Shown here one piece after another: positions 8,484-16,866 of a DNA stretch of 64,000 nucleotides. A program made the translations under genes and the position numbers. Within the stretch, counting starts at the first letter, position 1. Each line of letters starts with the position of its first letter. Source of the stretch: Candidatus Nitrosopumilus sp. (GTDB lineage: Archaea; Thermoproteota; Nitrososphaeria; Nitrososphaerales; Nitrosopumilaceae); the NCBI GenBank assembly GCA_003702525.1, contig REGJ01000001.1, forward strand, positions 56,093-120,092, read 5' to 3'. Below the pieces are notes generated by a model. That model had not been told where the DNA came from, did no database searches, and saw only the letters and a list, made by a program, of their open reading frames with translations.

Positions 8484-8573
8484 TTCTCTTTTTTATTTTA
8501 AAATTATTTTTCAGCTAGATACTGAGAAAAAATTTACTTTTGATCAATAATAGAAATTTTGTAATTAGGGCAC

Positions 8574-8807
8574 ATGTCAGTAATAGAGGCATATGATATC
8601 AAGGCACGCAAAAAAGTGTCAATGAAAGACCCACAACCATATCTTATGAAGAATGGTTCATGGGCACTAAAAGGAACTAGCTCTGAGACTGGGATCAAAT
8701 TATTCAAAATTGTCGGAAGAACAAAACCATCAATTACCCAGTCAAGATTTGAAGCATTCAAAAATCTGTTTACAAGCAGAAAATGTGAATGTGACAAAGA
8801 TTGCTAG
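8574..8807 (+). CDS. Small hypothetical protein with CxCxxxC tail
   Basis: ORF track; preferred over opposite-strand 8534-8797. Confidence 0.7.
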   Translation: MSVIEAYDIKARKKVSMKDPQPYLMKNGSWALKGTSSETGIKLFKIVGRTKPSITQSRFEAFKNLFTSRKCECDKDC

Positions 8808-8875
8808 TTATTTTTTTCTTGCAAAGATTTTCAAGCATTAGAAAGAATTAATGTGAGATTTTTTTTAGAAATTTC

Positions 8876-9343
8876 ATGTCATTTGAGATTGACTGGAGGA
8901 AAAATTTTTACGGTATATCATGGGCCCATGAAAAAGATAGAATAGTTGTCTCAATAGTCTTTGAAGATAAAGACGAGGCAGTGGAGATTTCAAGAAATAT
9001 TGAAAATTGGAGTGAAAAATTCACTAGATTAACAATTATTGAGAAAGAAGAAGATGAATTTGCACTTTGCTGTTACCAGGACCCTCAAGTTTCAAAGAGT
9101 GATAAGCATATTGGCTTGTTCAGAACAGGAATGAGACAAAGTAGTGGGTATAATCAAGTAAAACCAATCATAGAAGAAAAGGCACCTTTATTGCAAATTG
9201 CTTTTGCATCAGATGCAATAGATATTACCACATATGAGGAGGTATCAAAACTCATCCCAATTAGAAAATTCAGAATTATCAATGAAAAAGATTTGAAAAA
9301 ACAAGAATACTACTATGAAAAAATGTCAACTCTATCAAAGTAA
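8876..9343 (+). CDS. Hypothetical protein
   Basis: ORF track. Confidence 0.65.
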   Translation: MSFEIDWRKNFYGISWAHEKDRIVVSIVFEDKDEAVEISRNIENWSEKFTRLTIIEKEEDEFALCCYQDPQVSKSDKHIGLFRTGMRQSSGYNQVKPIIEEKAPLLQIAFASDAIDITTYEEVSKLIPIRKFRIINEKDLKKQEYYYEKMSTLSK

Positions 9344-9346
9344 AAA

Positions 9347-9381
9347 ATGGTAAGATTCAAAATAATTTTGAATCATACCAT
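9347..9381. terminator. 35-nt near-perfect palindrome ATGGTAaGATTCAAAA-TAA-TTTTGAATCaTACCAT
   Basis: 15 of 16 arm positions pair; 3 nt after the stop at 9343. Confidence 0.5.
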
Positions 9382-9502
9382 CTATGGTCGGGTAACCAGT
9401 ATAATCAAAATTTGATATAAAGAATAACTACTGATTTGTTCATATTTTTGATACTGATGAATCGTTCATTCTTGTTAAATAGAAAATTTCCCATCTCTAA
9501 TT

Positions 9503-9583
9503 ATGAATAATAACAATTACAATTCATCTTGGGAAGAGGCAATCGGCCTTTCATGGCTAATGTCTGAGGAAGACCATGCCTAA
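9503..9583 (+). CDS. 26-aa acidic microprotein MNNNNYNSSWEEAIGLSWLMSEEDHA
   Basis: Read by hand. Confidence 0.35.
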   Translation: MNNNNYNSSWEEAIGLSWLMSEEDHA

Positions 9584-9704
9584 ACTCTCATGTAGCCCAG
9601 ATTGCTGGTGCAAAAAAACACAGAACATCGACGAAATACCTTAGAAAATCTAAGGATTATTTTTTATTTTTAATACATAAATTCCATAATTAGAAAAAGA
9701 GAGC

Positions 9705-9863
9705 ATGCATTGTGATGATAAAAGAACTCTATTTGTTTTAAAACAAGGAATCGAAGAAACATGGGATTTGTTAAGAAAATCCGATTTTGCAGACGAGAAT
9801 TTGGTAAAAAAACTCAATGAAGAGATACAAGAGTATTTTGAATACAAATCAGCAAGCAAGTGA
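9705..9863 (+). CDS. 52-aa hypothetical protein MHCDDKRTLFVLKQGIEETWDLLRKSDFADENLVKKLNEEIQEYFEYKSASK
   Basis: Read by hand; more protein-like than the antisense ORF 9650-9859. Confidence 0.55.
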   Translation: MHCDDKRTLFVLKQGIEETWDLLRKSDFADENLVKKLNEEIQEYFEYKSASK

Positions 9864-9905
9864 AATTCTTAAGTAATATTTTGGTTCAGTATACAGGGTT
9901 TTAGA

Positions 9906-10037
9906 TTGTCACAGTTAGAGCACACCAAAGAATGCAAGTACAGGATGGATAATGATATGCCACATACCAATTGTTATTGTCAATGTCACAAAATCATCAT
10001 GGCAGATTCAAAAAATATGGAATCAAGAACTTTTTGA
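9906..10037 (+). CDS. 43-aa Cys/His microprotein (C..HTNCYCQCHK)
   Basis: Read by hand, TTG start; overlaps convergent gene by 15 nt. Confidence 0.45.
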   Translation: MSQLEHTKECKYRMDNDMPHTNCYCQCHKIIMADSKNMESRTF

Positions 10038-10259
10038 GTCATTCTGAGGTTCAAAATTTTCAATAATTTCATTGACACGAATCAATATTGTTTCTTTGAT
10101 CTGTTCTTGAGTCATTCCAGAGGTATGCATAAGTTTCATCTGATCAAGTAATGCAAAATGAACGCGTCCTTGAAGATAATCAACGATGCCAAATCCTTTC
10201 TTGGGAAATTCTGTAACAAATAACTCATGTTCAGAGAAATCAGAGGAATTATCAGTCAT
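10023..10259 (-). CDS. Hypothetical protein
   Basis: ORF track. Confidence 0.6.
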   Translation of the reverse strand: MTDNSSDFSEHELFVTEFPKKGFGIVDYLQGRVHFALLDQMKLMHTSGMTQEQIKETILIRVNEIIENFEPQNDSKSS

Positions 10260-10328
10260 GGGTCAATTTAGCAAAAACCAGTTATAAAATTACCAAATAC
10301 TCATAAAACTAGGCGGTAGATTTGAGAC

Positions 10329-10679
10329 ATGACGGAATTTATTCACAAGCCATATGACAAAATATACGTTCGAGATATGATCAAACTCGATTTAGATGAT
10401 CTTATTGGCATGATGTCTTCTTTAGAATCCGCAAATGCCTATTGGGTTGATGGAGTGTTATTTGCCAGTTTTGCCATGACTGAATCTGAAGAATTGGCCA
10501 AAAAAGAGATGCAAAATGAGATGTATCTAGATAAAATTATTTTTGCAAAATACGAAAACTATTCCAAGACAGTAAAATCTTCAACCAATCTAGAAATCGG
10601 TGTACTAAACATGCGTAAAAGCAAGTTGTATAGAGACTTGATTGCATGGTTAAAATCACAACCGATTTGGAATGAATAA
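10329..10679 (+). CDS. Hypothetical protein
   Basis: ORF track. Confidence 0.65.
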   Translation: MTEFIHKPYDKIYVRDMIKLDLDDLIGMMSSLESANAYWVDGVLFASFAMTESEELAKKEMQNEMYLDKIIFAKYENYSKTVKSSTNLEIGVLNMRKSKLYRDLIAWLKSQPIWNE

Positions 10680-10701
10680 GATATACAAATAATTTTTGAG
10701 T

Positions 10702-10875
10702 CTAGTTTGAAAGAATTGTATGGTCCATATGCATCATCATACATTGCATGTGAATTTCTTCATCTGTAGTGTGGCCAACTTTACCACATGTGAATTGGTT
10801 TGGTTTATTGCACACGTTACATTTTTTGTAAACATACAATTGTTCACCACATTTTCTACATGAATCATCTTTCAT
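10702..10875 (-). CDS. 57-aa zinc-finger microprotein MKDDSCRKCGEQLYVYKKCNVCNKPNQFTCGKVGHTTDEEIHMQCMMMHMDHTILSN
   Basis: Read by hand; TTTAAA at 10899-10904 fits a leaderless TATA box. Confidence 0.7.
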   Translation of the reverse strand: MKDDSCRKCGEQLYVYKKCNVCNKPNQFTCGKVGHTTDEEIHMQCMMMHMDHTILSN

Positions 10876-10925
10876 GAATTGTATTTGTTAAAATTGGATT
10901 TAAACCATAGTAAAATTAGATCAAA

Positions 10926-10975
10926 CTAATTAGGTGATGCTAATTAGTTTCCACTAATTAGAAGAGACTAATTTT
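10926..10975. promoter_or_regulatory. Array of CTAATTAG palindromes at 14-bp period
   Basis: CTAATTAG at 10926, 10940, 10954; partial CTAATTTT at 10968; between divergent TATA-like boxes. Confidence 0.7.
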
Positions 10976-11011
10976 CAAAGCATTTAATAGAAAAATTTTC
11001 TATAACAGAGC

Positions 11012-11101
11012 ATGGAAAAAAATTGCAAAGTTTGTGGAAAATATTTTGATTCAAACTCCAGAGTTTGTTCTATGGAATGTACATTAATTTCCGGATACTA
11101 A
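11012..11101 (+). CDS. 29-aa Cys4 microprotein MEKNCKVCGKYFDSNSRVCSMECTLISGY
   Basis: C-x2-C-x10-C-x3-C; TATA-like TTTAATAG at 10983. Confidence 0.65.
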   Translation: MEKNCKVCGKYFDSNSRVCSMECTLISGY

Positions 11102-11132
11102 TTTTAAAATAATATTCTTTTAACAAATAATC

Positions 11133-11342
11133 ATGAATGATGAAACTGATCTTAAAGAAAAAATTTTAGAATTTATTAAAAACAGATCAGAAATTAATGA
11201 AACAACTGCTACACGACACATTCATCGAAGATTTGGAATGCCAGAAGAAGAAATTGAAAAAATACTAGAGGGGTTGTTTGAAGAAAACAAAATAAAGAAA
11301 ATCTATGATGAAGAATATCAAGAAAACAGGTTCAAAATATGA
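11133..11342 (+). CDS. Small winged-helix-like protein
   Basis: ORF track; helix-rich with TRHIHRRFGMPEEEIEKILEGLFEENKIKKI. Confidence 0.55.
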   Translation: MNDETDLKEKILEFIKNRSEINETTATRHIHRRFGMPEEEIEKILEGLFEENKIKKIYDEEYQENRFKI

Positions 11343-11384
11343 TTTCAAATCAATCTTTTTAAGAGAATGGTTTGAGAAAAAATC

Positions 11385-11909
11385 ATGGCACTAAAATCAG
11401 AAAAATCAATTAAAGAGTATCTTCAAAAATTACCCGATGACACCATAATCAAGTACTATCTAGATGTAGAATACAGCCCATTCCCAATCCTAGTAATTGA
11501 AGAGTATACTAGACGGTTCAAGAAAAAGACAAAAAATGAGATTATCAAAGATTTGAAGTATCAAAGTAGGTTAGCACGCAGAAAGACCCAAGAATTGGGA
11601 AAAATGGCAAAAAAACGCAAACTTGTGGATGATGTAACTAAACAAAAATCAGATGAAATCATCAAGCATGCAAAAAAGAGAGGGTTTGAAATTAGTCAAG
11701 CAATTTCAAAAAAGAAAGCAAAACTTACCACTAAACTCAGAAAAACAGCAAAATCAGGAACTGTCAAAAAAAGAATTTCAACGAAACTAAAGACATCCAC
11801 GCAAAAACATCTAGAAGAATTAGAAAAGTTGGGAGAATTGAAAAAGAAAGGACTAATCACTGCCAAAGAGTTTCAAGATACTAAGAAAAAGATCCTAGCA
11901 AAAATCTAA
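11385..11909 (+). CDS. Basic protein with C-terminal SHOCT-like domain
   Basis: LEELEKLGELKKKGLITAKEFQDTKKKILAKI. Confidence 0.65.
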   Translation: MALKSEKSIKEYLQKLPDDTIIKYYLDVEYSPFPILVIEEYTRRFKKKTKNEIIKDLKYQSRLARRKTQELGKMAKKRKLVDDVTKQKSDEIIKHAKKRGFEISQAISKKKAKLTTKLRKTAKSGTVKKRISTKLKTSTQKHLEELEKLGELKKKGLITAKEFQDTKKKILAKI

Positions 11910-11933
11910 ACATATTTGGAGTGGTTATTCAAA

Positions 11934-12365
11934 TCAAGAATTTTGATTTGTTTTGAACATAGAAATCCAGTTATCCATCAACTTTCTGTTCATATCAACA
12001 AAAGTTTTGGAATTATCATTCAATGTTTTTGCATAGTTTTTGTTTTGTTCAATATTTGTAACGGTCATTTTATGCAATAGTGAACGAAATTTTATTGTCT
12101 CATCAGACATGTTTTCAATAATGTCTTTTGCAGTATCAGGAAATGAATAGTCAAGTCCAGATTTGTTAAAAAATTCTTTTTGAAGAGATAATTGTGAATT
12201 TACATAGTTTTTCCATAATTTGTAATACTCGTTTTGTAAATCAAATAACGTTTGTTGAATGTGAGGAACGTTTTGTTCTATTTCAAGAAAATATTTTTGG
12301 TTTATTTTTTCAAATAATTCAAAATTATCATTTTGAGAGTTTTTAGACATTGATTTTTTTATCAA
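11934..12365 (-). CDS. Helical protein, phasin-like at best
   Basis: ORF track; coiled-coil-like composition only. Confidence 0.5.
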   Translation of the reverse strand: MIKKSMSKNSQNDNFELFEKINQKYFLEIEQNVPHIQQTLFDLQNEYYKLWKNYVNSQLSLQKEFFNKSGLDYSFPDTAKDIIENMSDETIKFRSLLHKMTVTNIEQNKNYAKTLNDNSKTFVDMNRKLMDNWISMFKTNQNS

Positions 12366-12457
12366 TTGTATGAATTTAAACTAGCAGGTAAAAATCAAGC
12401 ACAAAATTATTCTAAAAAATGAAATGAATATACACTAGTGAGTTATAGTCAAGTCAA

Positions 12458-12757
12458 ATGATTACTTTTGAAAATAGAATTCGCTATGAATATAAGATAA
12501 AAACAGCCAAAGTAGATACACTTGTAAATTCAATATTAACACACAGAGACCCAAAAAGTCAAGAAGCCAAAGATGCATCAAGGTTTCTTGATATCTTAAT
12601 TACAGAAATTGATAGGTTTTATGAAGAACATAGTGATCTTTTATCAAAAAAGGGGAAATTACCACACCCACGTTCGCGATTACCAGAAAACAAAGAGTGG
12701 AATGCTAATGCAGAAAAATATTATGAAAAAAATCCTCGTAAGAGGCCTAGAAAATAA
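12458..12757 (+). CDS. Hypothetical protein
   Basis: ORF track. Confidence 0.55.
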   Translation: MITFENRIRYEYKIKTAKVDTLVNSILTHRDPKSQEAKDASRFLDILITEIDRFYEEHSDLLSKKGKLPHPRSRLPENKEWNANAEKYYEKNPRKRPRK

Positions 12758-12791
12758 AAGAAAAAGAAATTAGATTTTTGGAATTATTTCA

Positions 12792-13523
12792 TTAATGGCA
12801 AGATGCACAGTTACATCCTTTGCCACAATTACAAACTCCATCTTCAGAACATGTACATCCTTCAGAATCTGCTTCACATGCCATTCCGTGTTTCATATCG
12901 CCACAAGAGCATCCGTGTTCACCGTCGCCACAAGAGCATCCGTGTTCACCGTCGCCACAAGAGCATCCGTGTTCACCGTCGCCACAAGAGCATCCGTGTT
13001 CACCGTCGCCACAAGAGCATCCGTGCATTGCATCTCCGCAATTACATCCAGGACAATCACATCCGTCTGGACCACAATCACATCCATGATGATATTTTTC
13101 ACCCATCATCTTTTTCATATGCTTCATGTGATCTTTGAAGTCCATAGATTGCATTTTTTCATACATTCTATCAAACATCTTCATCATGTGAGATTTTTCT
13201 GAATCAGTCATTGAATCCCATGCAGAAACAAGTTGCATTCTATGAAGTTCAAATAATCTCTCCATTTTGGCCATAGCCATTTGGGATGTTATGGAAGAAT
13301 CACTCAATGCAGGTAATGCTTTACGCTCTCCTGTGGAAGTAAAGTCTTCAGGAGTACATAGTCTGTCACCACAAACTTTGTCTTTAGTAGCCAGTCCGTA
13401 CTTCATACTTTTTGTACCTTGAGCTTTTACAGCATCAGCAGTTTGTATTAAATCGATTTGACCAACAATTGCCATCGATAAAACAATAGCAACTAGAAAC
13501 AAAGCAGAGTATCGAGTTTTCAT
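12792..13523 (-). CDS. Secreted metallothionein-like Cys/His-rich repeat protein
   Basis: Signal-peptide-like N-terminus; 24 Cys in the C-terminal ~97 aa; GCSCGDGEH repeats. Confidence 0.8.
   Translation of the reverse strand: MKTRYSALFLVAIVLSMAIVGQIDLIQTADAVKAQGTKSMKYGLATKDKVCGDRLCTPEDFTSTGERKALPALSDSSITSQMAMAKMERLFELHRMQLVSAWDSMTDSEKSHMMKMFDRMYEKMQSMDFKDHMKHMKKMMGEKYHHGCDCGPDGCDCPGCNCGDAMHGCSCGDGEHGCSCGDGEHGCSCGDGEHGCSCGDGEHGCSCGDMKHGMACEADSEGCTCSEDGVCNCGKGCNCASCH
12898..13025. repeat. 27-bp tandem repeat TCGCCACAAGAGCATCCGTGTTCACCG, four perfect units plus 20-nt partial
   Basis: Direct reading. Confidence 0.95.
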
Positions 13524-13675
13524 TATTAAATCAAATTATGAATTTCTTAATAATAAAGATGCACATTTTCATTCTTGAAAATAACATGTCTCTTTTTATG
13601 ACAAAAGGGTAGTTCTTAGAGATATCCCAAATTTGGGAAGTTCCAAGCTTGCTTTTAAGAATAAATTCATAATTT

Positions 13676-13792
13676 ATGATGATGGACAAAGTTCCAAATC
13701 ACACCCTAATAGGAGAATGTGAGGAAGAGTTTTTCATGTTAGAAGAGAAGATCAAGTTCATAGAAGAATTAATTCAAGAAATTAGTGATTAG
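13676..13792 (+). CDS. 38-aa acidic microprotein MMMDKVPNHTLIGECEEEFFMLEEKIKFIEELIQEISD
   Basis: Read by hand. Confidence 0.5.
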   Translation: MMMDKVPNHTLIGECEEEFFMLEEKIKFIEELIQEISD

Positions 13793-13811
13793 TTAAGAAA
13801 ATTAACTAATC
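13787..13811. terminator. Bidirectional hairpin GATTAGTTAA-GAAAA-TTAACTAATC
   Basis: Perfect 10-bp arms; contains both convergent stop codons. Confidence 0.55.
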
Positions 13812-13874
13812 TTCATCGAAGTCATAATCATCGTCATCATAACATTCGATGAAATCAAATTCTTCGTATTTCAT
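13806..13874 (-). CDS. 22-aa very acidic microprotein MKYEEFDFIECYDDDDYDFDED
   Basis: Read by hand. Confidence 0.45.
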   Translation of the reverse strand: MKYEEFDFIECYDDDDYDFDED

Positions 13875-13994
13875 GATTTATGATAAATTTCAAAGTAAAT
13901 ACAACTTCAGTAAAGGAACTATGCAATTCTATGATTCTATATAGTTGAATTAAGCCTAGAAATTCTCAAATATTGTCACAATCAAAAACCAAAC

Positions 13995-14189
13995 ATGGAG
14001 CCTCCAACTGAGATAAATTCAGTATATTGGGATGAAAAAACAAAATCATGGCAATACAAGATTGTGCCAGTTGAAGAATACCACGGATTTACAGAATGTC
14101 AACACTGTAGAAGGCCAATGTCCCATAACATAAAGAGTGAAGGAGAATTCAAAGTGGTTTATGTAAAATGTGGGTGTGTTAGAGAATGA
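13995..14189 (+). CDS. Small zinc protein (CQHC...CGC)
   Basis: ORF track. Confidence 0.65.
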   Translation: MEPPTEINSVYWDEKTKSWQYKIVPVEEYHGFTECQHCRRPMSHNIKSEGEFKVVYVKCGCVRE

Positions 14190-14267
14190 TTATTTTCCAT
14201 AAGACATGTAGATTAAAACTCCTGACAGAATAACAATCAAAATTGCTGGAGGTATCCAAGACTTCAT
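14190..14267 (-). CDS. 25-aa single-TM microprotein MKSWIPPAILIVILSGVLIYMSYGK
   Basis: ATG overlaps the stop of the upstream nuclease gene (ATGA). Confidence 0.55.
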   Translation of the reverse strand: MKSWIPPAILIVILSGVLIYMSYGK

Positions 14268-14935
14268 GAAGTTACCTCATTGTTTAGATAATATTGTTCT
14301 AGTCGCTCATAGAGAGGTTCAATATACTCATCACATGGTTTAACAAATTCTTGACGAGTGTTTTTTTCACTGCTAACTAATATGACAACCTGGTTGATTT
14401 TCTGACCCGTTACTTCTTGGAACATTTGAGCATAACAAGTAGTTTGCAAATAGTATTCATACATGTAATCATCAACTTGGGGCTTTCTTTTTGTCTTGTA
14501 ATCAATAATGGACAACTCACCATTGTACCTTGCAATAAGGTCACTGGTTCCTGCAACCTTTAGTTTGTCTGAATACATTCGTTGCTCAATGCATGTAACG
14601 TCAGTAATATTTTCCAAGTAGGGTTTGAGATTATGAAAGTGTGCAATAGGAAGTAAGTCAAATTCTTCTAAATTCAGTTTGCTACTCAGATAATCTTCAA
14701 TGATTTGGTGTGATTGAGTACCAACGTGTTGAGATTGAGCAGTAATGTATTCATGAGCAGGTTCATTTTCTTTCCAAGAAGCCAGACCATTTTTCTTTTC
14801 CTCAGGAGCAGTTGCAGATAAGATTGTGTTTACTGAGGGGTAGATTTTATCAAATTTTGTTTGATACCAATGCCCGTCTTCTCTATCAAGTAATGTTGGT
14901 TCTCGAATTTTCAACATCTGAGCAAAATTAGGCAT
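14264..14935 (-). CDS. PD-(D/E)XK nuclease, MGME1/RecB-like
   Basis: PSVNTILSAT..., VAGTSDLIARYNGELSIIDYKTKRK. Confidence 0.75.
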   Translation of the reverse strand: MPNFAQMLKIREPTLLDREDGHWYQTKFDKIYPSVNTILSATAPEEKKNGLASWKENEPAHEYITAQSQHVGTQSHQIIEDYLSSKLNLEEFDLLPIAHFHNLKPYLENITDVTCIEQRMYSDKLKVAGTSDLIARYNGELSIIDYKTKRKPQVDDYMYEYYLQTTCYAQMFQEVTGQKINQVVILVSSEKNTRQEFVKPCDEYIEPLYERLEQYYLNNEVTS

Positions 14936-15007
14936 GAATTAATTTAGAATACTAGTAATTTAATGCTAAACTTTGATTAAAGTTACACGACTTGTTTAGA
15001 TCAGACA

Positions 15008-15136
15008 TTAATTTTCATAATTGTTCTGGTTTTTGTATTCTTTTATTGCCAAATACATTTCATGTAAAACAGATTCATCAATCGGAACACTTAGACCAAA
15101 ATCATGTATCTCTTGAGCGATTTGTTCTTTATTCAA
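15008..15136 (-). CDS. 42-aa hypothetical protein LNKEQIAQEIHDFGLSVPIDESVLHEMYLAIKEYKNQNNYEN
   Basis: Read by hand; TTG start overlaps upstream ORF; preferred over plus ORF 14992-15234. Confidence 0.45.
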   Translation of the reverse strand: MNKEQIAQEIHDFGLSVPIDESVLHEMYLAIKEYKNQNNYEN

Positions 15137-15191
15137 TTAAAATTTCCTCAATGTCATCTTCTAAAAAAGAAATTCCGTCATACCAATTCAT
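15129..15191 (-). CDS. 20-aa microprotein MNWYDGISFLEDDIEEILIE
   Basis: Read by hand; overlaps next ORF start. Confidence 0.3.
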   Translation of the reverse strand: MNWYDGISFLEDDIEEILIE

Positions 15192-15409
15192 AAAAAGAAG
15201 CCAAAAATTTCGTTATTTAACAATTTTTCAATAAACGATCATCAGATGGATCATGAAATGATCTTACCAAAATGACAATGCCTTACCTAAAAGCTCGCGA
15301 ACTTCTCTTAGGGGTTGCAAAGTCAAAATATTTAGAAGAATTTTCTAATTTATTGATTTTCATTTCTGTTATGATTTGGATTTTCAGAAAATATTCTGAT
15401 TTTCAGAGT

Positions 15410-15757
15410 TTATGAATTGTTGAAAATCCAATGAGATTTACCTTCAAAACTAGGATTAATAGAGATTTCCAATTCAGTGAATGGAACTTTTTGAATCTTA
15501 GTATGAATCTTGTTTTTTCTTTCATTGACATCTTTCATACGTTCAGGATCAGCAAAAAACTTCTTTAATCCCACAGGACTAACAAGAAATCTAGTAACTT
15601 CTTCATTGTTAATCCAAAAAACTTCATCAGTTTCTATGAATAGCATTTCATTCTCAAATTCAATACGATTGACCGTAAAAGGCATGTTTTCAATTTCATT
15701 AATTCTAACCAATAGGAATAATGAAAAAAGATTCAATATGAATCGAGCATTTTTCAA
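15410..15757 (-). CDS. Hypothetical protein
   Basis: ORF track. Confidence 0.55.
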   Translation of the reverse strand: MKNARFILNLFSLFLLVRINEIENMPFTVNRIEFENEMLFIETDEVFWINNEEVTRFLVSPVGLKKFFADPERMKDVNERKNKIHTKIQKVPFTELEISINPSFEGKSHWIFNNS

Positions 15758-15795
15758 AGATTTTCTAAGTTTTGGAGAATGCGAATTCTAAGTTA

Positions 15796-16194
15796 TCAGA
15801 GCATCTTTTGAAATTTGTCAAATTCTGACTTTGTTTTTACAAATTGGTCCGTATTGATTTTCAATGAAAAGAGAGGATCCATTTTTTCATTAATGATGAA
15901 TATTCGTTCATCAAAGATCAGAGTTTCAACAAACTCTTCATCAGGATAAACAGTGAATTGAAGAAATTGGTTATCAGTCTTTATCTTTAATTGAAATCCC
16001 ATCAAGAGGCCAAGTTCCTCATCTTTATTTAGAAATCCTGTAAGATTAGCCCGAAGAGTAGGATTATCATTTACATCATCATAGTTATTTTCATTATCAA
16101 TTACACATGCAACTGGTTTTCCTTGAAGATGTAAAATAACAGATTTGTGAGTAGGGGCAAAATCTTCAGTGTTTGTCATTTTATCTAGAGGCAT
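15796..16194 (-). CDS. Hypothetical protein
   Basis: ORF track. Confidence 0.6.
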   Translation of the reverse strand: MPLDKMTNTEDFAPTHKSVILHLQGKPVACVIDNENNYDDVNDNPTLRANLTGFLNKDEELGLLMGFQLKIKTDNQFLQFTVYPDEEFVETLIFDERIFIINEKMDPLFSLKINTDQFVKTKSEFDKFQKML

Positions 16195-16247
16195 ATTTTA
16201 TCAAAGAATTTCAGCATTGTTAAGTATCACGATTTTTCATTAGAAAT

Positions 16248-16445
16248 ATGAGTAATCTAGATGATTCAATTGGGAAAATTCTACTAGAATTACAAAAAGA
16301 CGATCCTGAAACATTTGCAAAATTGATGAAAAAAGCTCAAGAAGAAAGCCCAGAACTATTTGATGATGTCGATAAGGAAAATAAAGAGATTGATGAGTAT
16401 AACAAAAAAGTTGAAGAGTATAACAAAACTGTCGATGAGGAATAG
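16248..16445 (+). CDS. Small acidic coiled-coil protein
   Basis: ORF track. Confidence 0.6.
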   Translation: MSNLDDSIGKILLELQKDDPETFAKLMKKAQEESPELFDDVDKENKEIDEYNKKVEEYNKTVDEE

Positions 16446-16492
16446 TTCACAATAACCTCCGATTTTAAACTAAAATCATTCTAAGAACCTCC

Positions 16493-16597
16493 TTGAGATA
16501 CAAATGTCTTATTTGTGATGTTGTTTTAGGAACACCTAGGAAACTAGAAGATCACCTACAAATTGAGCACAAATGGGGCAAAAAACGAGAGAGGTAG
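16493..16597 (+). CDS. 34-aa C2H2 zinc-finger microprotein (LRYKCLICDVVLGTPRKLEDHLQIEHKWGKKRER)
   Basis: C-x2-C-x12-H-x4-H; TTG start. Confidence 0.6.
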   Translation: MRYKCLICDVVLGTPRKLEDHLQIEHKWGKKRER

Positions 16598-16656
16598 GCT
16601 CAAAAAGCAAGTATGAAAAGAATTAATTTTTTAGTGAATAGAAATTACAGAATCTA

Positions 16657-16866
16657 TTGAATTTCATATCAAAAAAAGTTCTAGATTTTCAAAAAAAGAA
16701 ACTTGTCTCAGCTGAAGAGACCTTAAAAAAATACATTCAAGAAATGGAAAAGCTAGAAAATGAAGATAATCAAAAAGAACTAGATAATTCTAAAAAAATG
16801 ATAAAAATCTGGACAGATAATATTGATAAAATTAAAAAAGAAATTAAAAAAATAGAATCAAGATGA
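16657..16866 (+). CDS. Small coiled-coil protein
   Basis: ORF track. Confidence 0.5.
   Translation: MNFISKKVLDFQKKKLVSAEETLKKYIQEMEKLENEDNQKELDNSKKMIKIWTDNIDKIKKEIKKIESR

Noticed and set aside
8534-8797. Minus ORF antisense to 8574-8807
   Set aside because: The plus ORF has a better protein-like composition and Cys-rich tail; antisense shadow likely.
10559-10744. Minus ORF 10559-10744
   Set aside because: Overlaps the better supported 10329-10679 and the zinc microprotein 10702-10875.
10926-10975. CTAATTAG array as CRISPR or transposon end
   Set aside because: Units are 8-bp palindromes with 6-bp spacers, far too short for CRISPR, and no transposase is nearby.
12795-13202. Plus-strand ORFs (12795-13202, 12803-13138, 12820-13089) and minus 12893-13102
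   Set aside because: Shadow frames of the 27-bp repeat in the metallothionein-like gene; repeat length divisible by 3 keeps all frames open.
14992-15234. Plus ORF 14992-15234
   Set aside because: Opposite strand holds two overlapping small ORFs with more protein-like sequence.
15232-15262. ATAAACGATCATCAGATGG resembles ATAAACGATCAGATGG at ~24438
   Set aside because: Short, AT-rich, only two copies with a gap and no shared genomic context; chance similarity not excluded.
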